A DNA stretch of 12,845 nucleotides from DATDAH01 sp036525535. Its GTDB lineage: Bacteria; Actinomycetota; Acidimicrobiia; Acidimicrobiales; DATDAH01. Both the position numbers and the translations under genes were made by a program. The DNA lies in NCBI GenBank assembly GCA_036525535.1, contig DATDAH010000220.1, forward strand, positions 1 to 12,845, read 5' to 3'. Below are positions 6,342 through 12,215 of the stretch, piece by piece. The notes beneath the pieces were generated by a model. That model saw nothing but the letters and a program-made list of their open reading frames with translations. It searched no databases and was not told the origin of the DNA. Every line of letters begins with the position of its first letter. Position 1 is the stretch's first letter.

Positions 6342-7595
6342 GTGAGCTCGCTGATCGTGCGCCCGTCCGGGCCCCTGGCGGGGTCCATCGAGATCGGGGG
6401 GGCCAAGAACTCGGTGTTGAAGCTCATGGCCGCCACCGTGCTGGCTGAGGGCACCTACGTCCTGCGCAACGTCCCGGCTATCGCCGACGTGGGCTGGATG
6501 GGCCGGCTCCTCGAGCACATGGGGCTCACCGTCGAGGTCGGCGACCACGAGCTGACCATCCACTCACCGGCCGACGTCACGCCGGAGGCGCCGTACGTGC
6601 TGGTCGAGAAGATGCGGGCCGGCATCGTGGTCCTGGGCCCGTTGCTGGCCCGGTTCGGTGAGGCCCGGGTGGCCCTGCCCGGAGGCGACGACTTCGGGTC
6701 CCGCCCCATCGACATGCACCTGCGGGCGCTCGAAGAGCTCGGGGCCGAGGTCGAGATGGAGCACGGCTATGTGACCGCCAGAGCCGCCCACCTCACCGGC
6801 GCCCGGATCCTGCTCGAGTTCCCCAGCGTCGGGGCCACCGAGAACACCCTCATGGCCGCCGTGCTGGCCAAGGGCACGACCGTCATCGACAACGCCGCCC
6901 GGGAGCCGGAGCTGGCCGACCTGGCCGCCCTGCTCAACCGCATGGGCGCCCAGATCCGGGGGGCGGGCTCGTCGACCATCACCGTCGAGGGGGTCGAGGC
7001 CCTGCGCCCGGTCGAGCACACCGTGGTGGCCGACCGCATCGAAGCCGCCACCTACCTGGCCGCGGTGGGCATCGCGGGCGGCGAGGTGACGCTCCGGGGG
7101 GCCGTGCCCGACCACATGACCATGCTCGTGCAGAAGCTGGGCGAGATGGGCGTCCGCTGCTCACCCGACGGCGACGGCCTCTGGGCGATGGCCCACCCCC
7201 GCCTGCGCTCGGTGGATGTGTCCACGCTGCCCTATCCGGGCCTGGCCACCGACTACAAGCCCCTGCTCGTCGCCATGCTGGCGGTGGCCGACGGCGTCGG
7301 CATCGTCACCGAGAACCTGTTCGCCGGGCGCTTCCGCTATGTCGACGAGCTGGTGCGCATGGGCGCCGACATCCGGACCGAGAGCCATCACGCCGTGGTT
7401 CGGGGCGTGGAGCGACTTTCCGGGGCCCCCGTGCGGGCCCCCGACATCCGGGCCGGCGCCGCCCTGGCCCTGGCCGGTCTGGCCGCCGAAGGTGAGACGG
7501 TCGTGGCCGATGCGGACCACATCGACCGGGGCTACGAGGACTTCGTCGGCAAGCTCACCGCCGTCGGCGCGGACCTGGAAAGAAGGGACGACTAG
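6342..7595 (+). CDS. murA: UDP-N-acetylglucosamine 1-carboxyvinyltransferase MurA
   Basis: A 417-residue EPSP-synthase-fold enzyme, the usual MurA length. It transfers enolpyruvate from PEP to UDP-GlcNAc, the first committed step of peptidoglycan synthesis in the cytosol. Lys22-Asn23 (GGAKNS) of the PEP site, the catalytic loop PGGDDFGSRPID (114-125), YPGLATDYKP and the final HIDRGYEDF with the conserved Arg are all present. The residue matching E. coli Cys115 is Asp116, the substitution known from mycobacterial MurA that prevents covalent fosfomycin attack. Lys in TDYKP replaces the Gln common at that place. GTG 6342 is preferred to GTG 6336 because of the -10 box. It is divergent from the MFS gene, and its TAG stop overlaps the stop of the convergent micro-ORF through CTAG. 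Confidence 0.96.
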   Translation: MSSLIVRPSGPLAGSIEIGGAKNSVLKLMAATVLAEGTYVLRNVPAIADVGWMGRLLEHMGLTVEVGDHELTIHSPADVTPEAPYVLVEKMRAGIVVLGPLLARFGEARVALPGGDDFGSRPIDMHLRALEELGAEVEMEHGYVTARAAHLTGARILLEFPSVGATENTLMAAVLAKGTTVIDNAAREPELADLAALLNRMGAQIRGAGSSTITVEGVEALRPVEHTVVADRIEAATYLAAVGIAGGEVTLRGAVPDHMTMLVQKLGEMGVRCSPDGDGLWAMAHPRLRSVDVSTLPYPGLATDYKPLLVAMLAVADGVGIVTENLFAGRFRYVDELVRMGADIRTESHHAVVRGVERLSGAPVRAPDIRAGAALALAGLAAEGETVVADADHIDRGYEDFVGKLTAVGADLERRDD

Positions 7596-7759
7596 ACGGG
7601 GTCGGGGTCGGCGGTGTCCCCGCCACCGGCACCACGTTGGCGGGCCAGTTCGGCCGAGGCGCGGCGGTTGGCCACCACGAGCAGGATCGTCACCAGGAGG
7701 AGCGGTACGGCCACCATGGCCATCTCGTCCCAGCCGCCCTGATGGGCCAGTGTGACCAC
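7592..7759 (-). CDS. Small single-pass membrane protein, 55 residues
   Basis: This micro-ORF reads from GTG (7759-7757) to TAG (7594-7592). The product has a short N-terminal segment (VTLAHQGGWDEMA, after the start Met), one hydrophobic helix of about 17-18 residues (MVAVPLLLVTILLVV, about 15-30), then a positively charged ANRRASAELARQR and a Gly/Asp-rich tail ending DPDPV. By the positive-inside rule the tail is cytoplasmic. Support for a real gene is threefold: a TAGCGT box exactly 6 nt upstream of the GTG, a membrane-protein composition unlike a random GC-rich frame, and a stop that shares CTAG with the convergent murA stop. An in-frame TAG lies inside the -10 box just upstream, so the start cannot be much earlier (GTG 7765 is the only alternative). 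The function is unknown; it fills what would otherwise be an unexplained gap between murA and the Nfu gene. Confidence 0.7.
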   Translation of the reverse strand: MVTLAHQGGWDEMAMVAVPLLLVTILLVVANRRASAELARQRGAGGGDTADPDPV

Positions 7760-7765
7760 GAGCAC

Positions 7766-7771
7766 ACGCTA
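7766..7771 (-). promoter_or_regulatory. Putative leaderless -10 box (TAGCGT) of the micro-ORF
   Basis: TAGCGT on the minus strand ends exactly 6 nt before GTG 7759, repeating the leaderless spacing seen at four other genes in this window. Confidence 0.55.
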
Positions 7772-7820
7772 GGCCGGGAAGGCCCCTGCCCGGTACGCGG
7801 TTGGAGAAGGGGCGCACCCC

Positions 7821-7826
7821 TACACT
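7821..7826 (+). promoter_or_regulatory. Putative -10 box (TACACT) of the Nfu-type gene, next to an inverted repeat
   Basis: TACACT would start transcription near 7832, giving a leader of about 23 nt that contains AGGAG (7841-7845), 9 nt before GTG 7855. Immediately upstream is a perfect inverted repeat at 7808-7821, AGGGG-CGCA-CCCCT, placed where a -10/-35 spacer operator could sit. A leaderless start at GTG 7831 is less likely because its spacing from the box is only 4 nt. Confidence 0.45.
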
Positions 7827-7854
7827 CGCCGTGACGTCCCAGGAGCAGATCGCT

Positions 7855-8127
7855 GTGCCCGAGTCCGACCACCCGCTGGATGAGAAGGTCCGTGTGACCA
7901 TCGAGGCCATCCGTCCGGCTGTGCAGGCTGACGGGGGCGACATCATGTTCCACGGCATCGACGACGACGGCGTCGTCACCGTCGAGCTGGTCGGGGCCTG
8001 CGTCTCCTGCCCCGCATCGACGCTGACCCTGAAGGCGGGCATCGAGCGGATCCTCAGGGACCGGGTCGAGGGCGTGACCGCCGTCCGGGACGTCTCCGAG
8101 GACACCGAGACCCTCCTCAGCCTGTAG
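7855..8127 (+). CDS. NifU C-terminal-domain (Nfu-type) Fe-S cluster scaffold/carrier
   Basis: A 90-residue protein that is essentially one NifU C-terminal domain, which carries and delivers Fe-S clusters to apo-proteins in the cytosol. The diagnostic features are IRPAVQADGGDI (about 19-30) and GACVSCPAST (47-56) with the cluster-binding Cys49-x2-Cys52, followed by LTLKAGIERIL. The A-type or IscU-like domains of full NifU/NfuA are absent, as in the short Nfu proteins common in actinobacteria. GTG 7855 is chosen because AGGAG lies 9 nt upstream; GTG 7831 would add eight residues (98 in total). The gene is followed 6 nt later by meaB, with no promoter box of the local type between them, so the two are probably co-transcribed. 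The -10-like box is at 7821-7826. Confidence 0.92.
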   Translation: MPESDHPLDEKVRVTIEAIRPAVQADGGDIMFHGIDDDGVVTVELVGACVSCPASTLTLKAGIERILRDRVEGVTAVRDVSEDTETLLSL

Positions 8128-8133
8128 CCACCC

Positions 8134-9066
8134 GTGGACACCGAGGCGCTGTTGGACCGCGCTCGGGACGGCGACCGCACGGCGTTGGCCCGCCTGCTGT
8201 CGCTCGTGGAGCGGGGCGGCGAGCCCGGCCGGGCGATCGGCCGCCTGGCGCACCGGACGCCGGGCAGCGCCCACACGATCGGCATCACCGGACCGCCCGG
8301 GGCCGGCAAGTCCACCCTGACGTCAGCGCTCGTCCAGGTGATGCGGGCGGCCGGGCACCGCGTGGCCGTACTGGCCGTGGACCCCTCCTCGCCCTTCACG
8401 GGTGGCGCCATCCTGGGTGACCGCGTGCGCATGGGCGAGCACGCCCTCGACAATGACGTCTTCATCCGCTCGATGGCTTCCCGGGGCCACCTCGGTGGTC
8501 TGTCCCTGGCGGCCCCCGAGGCGGTGCGGGTGCTCGACGCCGTGGGCTTCACGTTCGTGATCGTGGAGACCGTCGGCGTGGGCCAGGTCGAGGTCGAGGT
8601 GGCGGCCGAGACCGACACCACGGTGGTGGTGATCAACCCCGGCTGGGGGGACGCCGTGCAGGCCAACAAGGCCGGATTGCTCGAGGTGGCCGACGTCTTC
8701 TGTGTGAACAAGGCCGACCGGCCCGGCGCGGCCGAGGCCGGCCGGGACCTCGGGCAGATGCTGGACATGACCGGGGCCCGGGACTGGCGTCCGCCGGTGA
8801 TCGACACCGTGGCCACCGACGGCACGGGCGTGGCCGACCTCTGGGCGGCGATCCTGGCCCATCAGGCGGCGCAGACCGCCAGCGGGTCCCTGGCCGCGGA
8901 GCGGGCGGACCGCGTTCGGGTCGAACTGTCCCGCGTCCTGGCCCGCCGCCTGTTGGAGCAGGCCGAGGCCCGAACGCAGGGCGAGGGGTTCGACGCGGTC
9001 TGCGCCCAGGTCGTCGCCGGCGAGATCGACCCCTGGGAAGCAGCCGATCGCCTCCTCGCTGACTAG
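8134..9066 (+). CDS. meaB: MeaB/ArgK-family G-protein chaperone of methylmalonyl-CoA mutase
   Basis: A 310-residue GTPase of the SIMIBI class. MeaB proteins protect and reload adenosylcobalamin-dependent mutases, chiefly methylmalonyl-CoA mutase, in the propionate/methylmalonyl-CoA route. Seen here: P-loop GPPGAGKS at 53-60, AVDPSSPFTGGAILGDRVRM (81-100), IRSMASRGHLGG (111-122), switch-like VETVGVGQ (144-151), NPGWGDAVQANKAG (168-181) and the guanine-specificity NKAD at 192-195. Length and motif order are typical. The helical N-terminal arm (1-45) and C-terminal dimer arm are present. The mutase subunits are not in the window. GTG 8134 is the only start close to the Nfu stop and matches the usual N terminus (EALLDRARDGDRTALARLLS). 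Its TAG stop forms half of the -10-like box of the next gene. Confidence 0.95.
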   Translation: MDTEALLDRARDGDRTALARLLSLVERGGEPGRAIGRLAHRTPGSAHTIGITGPPGAGKSTLTSALVQVMRAAGHRVAVLAVDPSSPFTGGAILGDRVRMGEHALDNDVFIRSMASRGHLGGLSLAAPEAVRVLDAVGFTFVIVETVGVGQVEVEVAAETDTTVVVINPGWGDAVQANKAGLLEVADVFCVNKADRPGAAEAGRDLGQMLDMTGARDWRPPVIDTVATDGTGVADLWAAILAHQAAQTASGSLAAERADRVRVELSRVLARRLLEQAEARTQGEGFDAVCAQVVAGEIDPWEAADRLLAD

Positions 9067-9069
9067 CTT
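9064..9069 (+). promoter_or_regulatory. Putative leaderless -10 box (TAGCTT) fused to the meaB stop codon
   Basis: The TAG stop codon of meaB (9064-9066) is the first half of TAGCTT, which ends exactly 6 nt before ATG 9076. No Shine-Dalgarno sequence precedes the ATG. No TTG-type -35 is seen at the usual distance inside meaB. Confidence 0.6.
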
Positions 9070-9075
9070 CCGGCC

Positions 9076-9894
9076 ATGACCGAAGACTCGCCGGAGCTGA
9101 TCCACGTCGAGCGGGGAGACGACGGTGTCGCCGTGATCACCCTGGACAACGGCAAGGTCAACGCCCTCAGCATCGCCCTGCTCGACCAACTCCGGGCGGC
9201 GGCCGAGGACCTCACCGCGGACCCACCGGGCGCGGTGATCATCACCGGCGGCGCCCGGATCTTCGCCGCCGGGGCCCAGATCACCGAGTTCCTGGACGAT
9301 CCCGATGCGCTGCCCTCACAGGTCGCCGACCAGAACCGGCTGACCGCCCAGGGCCACGCCTTCCTGATCGCGCTCAACGCGGTGGCCGCCATCCCCCGCG
9401 CCACCATCGCCGAGGTCGGCGGCTTCGCCCTGGGCGGAGGCTGTGAGTTGGCGTTGGCCTGCGACTTCCGCATCGCTTCGGACCGGGCCAAGCTCGGCCA
9501 GCCCGAGATCCTGTTGGGCATCATCCCCGGCGGTGGGGGCACGCAGCGCCTGTCCCGCCTGGTCGGCCCGGCCAAGGCGAAGGACCTGGTGCTCACCGGG
9601 CGCCAGGTCGGGGCGGCGGAGGCCCTGGCCATGGGCCTGGTCGACGAGGTCGTTCCCGCCGAGGAGCTCGCCGCCCACGTCCGGGCCAAGGCCGCAGCCC
9701 TGGCCGGTGGCGCCGTCCTGGCTCAGGCGCTGGCCAAGCGGGCCATCGACGAGGGCCTGGACCGGGGCCTGGCCGAGGGCCTGGCCCTCGAGCAGGAGCT
9801 CTTCATCGCCTCGTTCGCCACCGACGACGCGGGAATCGGCATCAACAGCTTCCTGGAGCACGGGCCCGGCCAGGCGGACTTCACGGGCCGCTGA
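9076..9894 (+). CDS. Enoyl-CoA hydratase/isomerase (crotonase) family protein
   Basis: A 272-residue crotonase, normal family length. Both glutamates that activate water in true enoyl-CoA hydratases are kept: Glu124 in GGGCELAL (rat Glu144) and Glu144 in GQPEILLG (rat Glu164). The oxyanion-hole elements are RIFAAGAQI (61-69; Gln replaces the usual Asp of GADI) and GGFALGGG (115-122). PGGGGTQRL and the C-terminal FLEHGPGQADFTGR are also typical. Hydration of trans-2-enoyl-CoA in beta-oxidation or a related acyl-CoA route is the likely reaction, but crotonases vary widely in substrate. It follows meaB by 9 nt but seems to have its own leaderless promoter overlapping the meaB stop, so it can be expressed apart. 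It ends 13 bp before the convergent protease gene. Confidence 0.94.
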   Translation: MTEDSPELIHVERGDDGVAVITLDNGKVNALSIALLDQLRAAAEDLTADPPGAVIITGGARIFAAGAQITEFLDDPDALPSQVADQNRLTAQGHAFLIALNAVAAIPRATIAEVGGFALGGGCELALACDFRIASDRAKLGQPEILLGIIPGGGGTQRLSRLVGPAKAKDLVLTGRQVGAAEALAMGLVDEVVPAEELAAHVRAKAAALAGGAVLAQALAKRAIDEGLDRGLAEGLALEQELFIASFATDDAGIGINSFLEHGPGQADFTGR

Positions 9895-9907
9895 ACCTCG
9901 GGCGTCC

Positions 9908-11008
9908 TCAGACGTTCACGTAGAAGCTCCGCGCCGCGCCGGCCCCGACCACGTTGACGGGCTGCACCCGGACCAGGTGACGGCCGGGGGGCAGGTGCCG
10001 CAGGCGGAAGTGGCGCTGGCTGCCGATCGCGGTGTGAACCCGGCCCAGGTCGGGGAGCACGATGTGGTACTGCGTGATCTGGGTGCCGCCGTCGAAGAAC
10101 GGGGCCTTCCAGCTGATGCGGGAAGCCGTCGGCGACACCGGGCGCTGGTGGGGCTCGGTGATCGGATCGGGCACCGTGTCGGGGTCGAGGTAGCGGGTGA
10201 CGAAGTCCTCGTGGGCCGCGACCTCGGTGTAGATGCCCGGGAAGGGTCGCCGGGCACAGCCCCGGCCGGTGCTGACCACGCCGACCTGCAGCCAGTGCTC
10301 GCCGTTGGGCACCATCAGCGGGCCGCCGCTGTCCCCGTAGCAGGAGTCCTCACCACCGTCGACCATGTCGCCGGCACAGATCATCTGGTCCGCGACCAGC
10401 TCGCCGGGGTAGGCCGCGCTGCAGTCGTCGTCGGACACGATCGGGACCTCGACCTCGCGCAGGTAGAGCGGGTAGTACTGGAGGTCCAGGCGGATGTCCC
10501 GGTCGCCCCAGCCGATGGTGGTGGCCATGGTCCCCGGTGGGTAGAGCGCCTCCTGGCCGGCGACGGCCGGGGCGACGGTCTCGTAGGGCAGCTCGACGCC
10601 GAGCTGGATGATGGCGATGTCGTTCTGGAGCGTCGTGTCGTCGTAGTCGGGGTGGAGACGGACCGCCCGAGCCGGGACCCGCTGACCCCCTCCGGGCAGG
10701 AGGCGGTTGGTGCCGGCCAGGATGTCGATGGCGCCGGCCCGGGTGCCCACGACGCAGTGCCCGGCCGTGAGGACGGTGTCGGGCGAGATCAGGGTGCCGC
10801 CGCAGAACTGGGACGCCCAGCGGTCGCCTACGCCGTGTTGGAGGAGGGCGACCTGGAACGGGTACTCGTGCGGGTCGGCCCGGGTCCCGCCGATGATCTC
10901 GCCGTCAGGGGTGGTCTCCGGGGGGGCCTCCTGGGCCGACGCCGCGGCGAGCGGAAGCAGGGCGAGGGCGGCCAGGACGGCCGGGAGCAGGCGACGGACG
11001 GTCTTCAA
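9908..11008 (-). CDS. Secreted trypsin-like serine protease (S1) with FN3-like C-terminal domain
   Basis: A 366-residue exported protease. Residues 1-25 are a signal peptide (basic KTVRR, hydrophobic core, ASA cleavage site before Gln26). A short propeptide ends at Glu37; mature IIGG begins at 38. The triad is His84 (TAGHC), Asp130 (NDIAIIQL) and Ser227 (GDSGGP). The S1-pocket base is Asp221 (chymotrypsin 189), with Gly at the 216 and 226 positions, which predicts cleavage after Arg/Lys. Six Cys match the three classical disulfides (42-58, 168-182, 191-220). After the linker YLDPDTVP comes a fibronectin type III-like domain (about 290-366; WKAPFFDGGTQITQY). TTG start is supported by GGAG 6 nt upstream. 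It is second in an operon, 17 nt after the other protease stop. Confidence 0.93.
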   Translation of the reverse strand: MKTVRRLLPAVLAALALLPLAAASAQEAPPETTPDGEIIGGTRADPHEYPFQVALLQHGVGDRWASQFCGGTLISPDTVLTAGHCVVGTRAGAIDILAGTNRLLPGGGQRVPARAVRLHPDYDDTTLQNDIAIIQLGVELPYETVAPAVAGQEALYPPGTMATTIGWGDRDIRLDLQYYPLYLREVEVPIVSDDDCSAAYPGELVADQMICAGDMVDGGEDSCYGDSGGPLMVPNGEHWLQVGVVSTGRGCARRPFPGIYTEVAAHEDFVTRYLDPDTVPDPITEPHQRPVSPTASRISWKAPFFDGGTQITQYHIVLPDLGRVHTAIGSQRHFRLRHLPPGRHLVRVQPVNVVGAGAARSFYVNV

Positions 11009-11026
11009 CGGGGTCTCCAGAGCGGG

Positions 11027-12163
11027 TCAGTTGATCGGGGCGCGGCGCAGCGTGACGGAGGCGACGGGCCCTTCGCCGATCCTGTTCCGGGCGGCGACGC
11101 CGATCACGATCGGTTGGCTGGGCGAGATGTGCGGGATGCGGAGGGTACGGGCCCGACCGCCGGTCACGTACCGGCGGTTCCCGGGCTGGACGGTCACGAT
11201 GTAGTGGTTGATCGGGGCGCCACCGTCGAACAGAGGTGCCCGCCAGCTCACCACGGCGGCCCGGCCCTCGGGACCGCGCCGACCCGCCCGGAGATCCTGC
11301 ACGCGTAGGGGTACGTCGTCAGGATCCAGGTAGGGCTCGAGGAAGTCGGTGAACGCGCTGACCTGACTGAAGATCGCGGGGTAGTTCGGGTCACCGCAGC
11401 GCAGCCCGCCCAAGACGAGGCCGATGAGGACGGGGCGGCTGCCGTCGAACACGGTCAGGGGACCACCGCTGTCGCCGAAGCAGGGGCTGACGAGGTCGGC
11501 CCCGGCGCTGATGTCGCCGGCGCAGACCATCGTTCGGCCGCGGAAGAAGGCGCGGGTGTAGCGGGCCCGGCACTCGGCGTCGGCCACGATCGGCGACTCG
11601 GCCTCCTGCAGGCGGCTGATCGGCTGACCGGTCTCGTCCGCGCCCCAGCCGGTGAAGCGAGCCATGTCGCCCGGCTCCCAGAGGGCGGCGTCAGCCGGCG
11701 TGACCAGGTCGATGGGGGTCACGGGGAAGGACGGCGGATGGACGAGCTGGATGGCGGCGACGTCGTACAGCGCGGTGAAGGGGTCGTTCAGCGGATGGAT
11801 CCGGACGTTGCGGATGTCGAGACGCTCGAGCTCAGCGGGGACCAGGTTGTTGCTTCCCGCGACGATGTCGAGGAACTGGACGGGGAAGTCGCGGACGCAG
11901 TGAGCCGCGGTGACCAGCGTGTCCGGGGAGATGAACGACGCCCCGCAGATCAGGCCGGCGAACGGGTTGGGGGAGAAGCGCGGGTCGACGACCAGGGCGG
12001 CCATCCACGGGTCCTCACCCGGGTCGGCGTCTTGGCCGCCGACCACCTCGATGTCGCCGTGCCCCGGCCGCGGCGGCAGCGGGTCCGCCTGCACGGCGGT
12101 GACGGGGAGCAGCCCGAGGATCGCGACGAGGGACAGCAGGAACGCGCGCATGGGGTTCTTCAC
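11027..12163 (-). CDS. Secreted chymotrypsin-fold serine protease (S1) with FN3-like C-terminal domain, Ser in the S1 pocket
   Basis: A 378-residue exported protease paralogous to its downstream neighbour. A signal peptide (MKNPMRAF, hydrophobic core, VQA cleavage near 26) and a short propeptide precede VVGG at 40-43. The triad is His88 (TAAHC), Asp134 (YDVAAIQL) and Ser232 (GDSGGP). The residue at chymotrypsin position 189 is Ser226, and the pocket wall reads LVLGGLRC...YPAIF, giving Ala at 226 and no Ser214-Trp215, so specificity should be for neutral or hydrophobic side chains, not Arg/Lys. Six Cys support three standard disulfides. A YLDPDDVP linker leads to an FN3-like domain (about 300-378; WRAPLFDGGAPINHY). 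GTG 12163 is chosen for GGAG 6 nt upstream; ATG 12151 is the alternative. The frame is open further upstream, but that stretch overlaps the promoter. Confidence 0.92.
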   Translation of the reverse strand: MKNPMRAFLLSLVAILGLLPVTAVQADPLPPRPGHGDIEVVGGQDADPGEDPWMAALVVDPRFSPNPFAGLICGASFISPDTLVTAAHCVRDFPVQFLDIVAGSNNLVPAELERLDIRNVRIHPLNDPFTALYDVAAIQLVHPPSFPVTPIDLVTPADAALWEPGDMARFTGWGADETGQPISRLQEAESPIVADAECRARYTRAFFRGRTMVCAGDISAGADLVSPCFGDSGGPLTVFDGSRPVLIGLVLGGLRCGDPNYPAIFSQVSAFTDFLEPYLDPDDVPLRVQDLRAGRRGPEGRAAVVSWRAPLFDGGAPINHYIVTVQPGNRRYVTGGRARTLRIPHISPSQPIVIGVAARNRIGEGPVASVTLRRAPIN

Positions 12164-12197
12164 GAGGTGCTCCGATTCCGATTGTCCGCCTGACAGG

Positions 12198-12203
12198 ATC
12201 CTA
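12198..12203 (-). promoter_or_regulatory. Putative -10 box (TAGGAT) of the protease operon
   Basis: TAGGAT on the minus strand lies in the 52-nt gap after the GH15 gene. It would start transcription near 12191 and leave a leader of about 28 nt carrying GGAG before GTG 12163. Unlike the leaderless genes, this secreted-protein operon appears to use a normal Shine-Dalgarno leader. Confidence 0.45.
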
Positions 12204-12215
12204 CATCCAGCACGC

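Noticed and set aside
4810..6345. Plus-strand open frame (511 codons) antisense to the MFS gene
   Set aside because: The Gly/Asp/Arg/Gln-rich, low-complexity product lacks any recognisable fold, while the opposite strand encodes 12 hydrophobic segments with two MFS A motifs.
7161..8825. Minus-strand open frame (554 codons) over murA, nfu and meaB
   Set aside because: It is antisense to three clear genes and to the micro-ORF region. The product is Ser/Arg/Pro-rich and featureless.
9895..9925. CGTC-CTCA-GACG inverted repeat between the crotonase and protease stops
   Set aside because: The 4-bp arms are too short to call a terminator and there is no T-run.
9443..11308. Long plus-strand open frame (621 codons) across the crotonase and both proteases
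   Set aside because: It is a shadow frame typical of GC-rich DNA. Its composition is Arg/Pro/Gly-rich without domain motifs, and it overlaps genes with full catalytic motifs.
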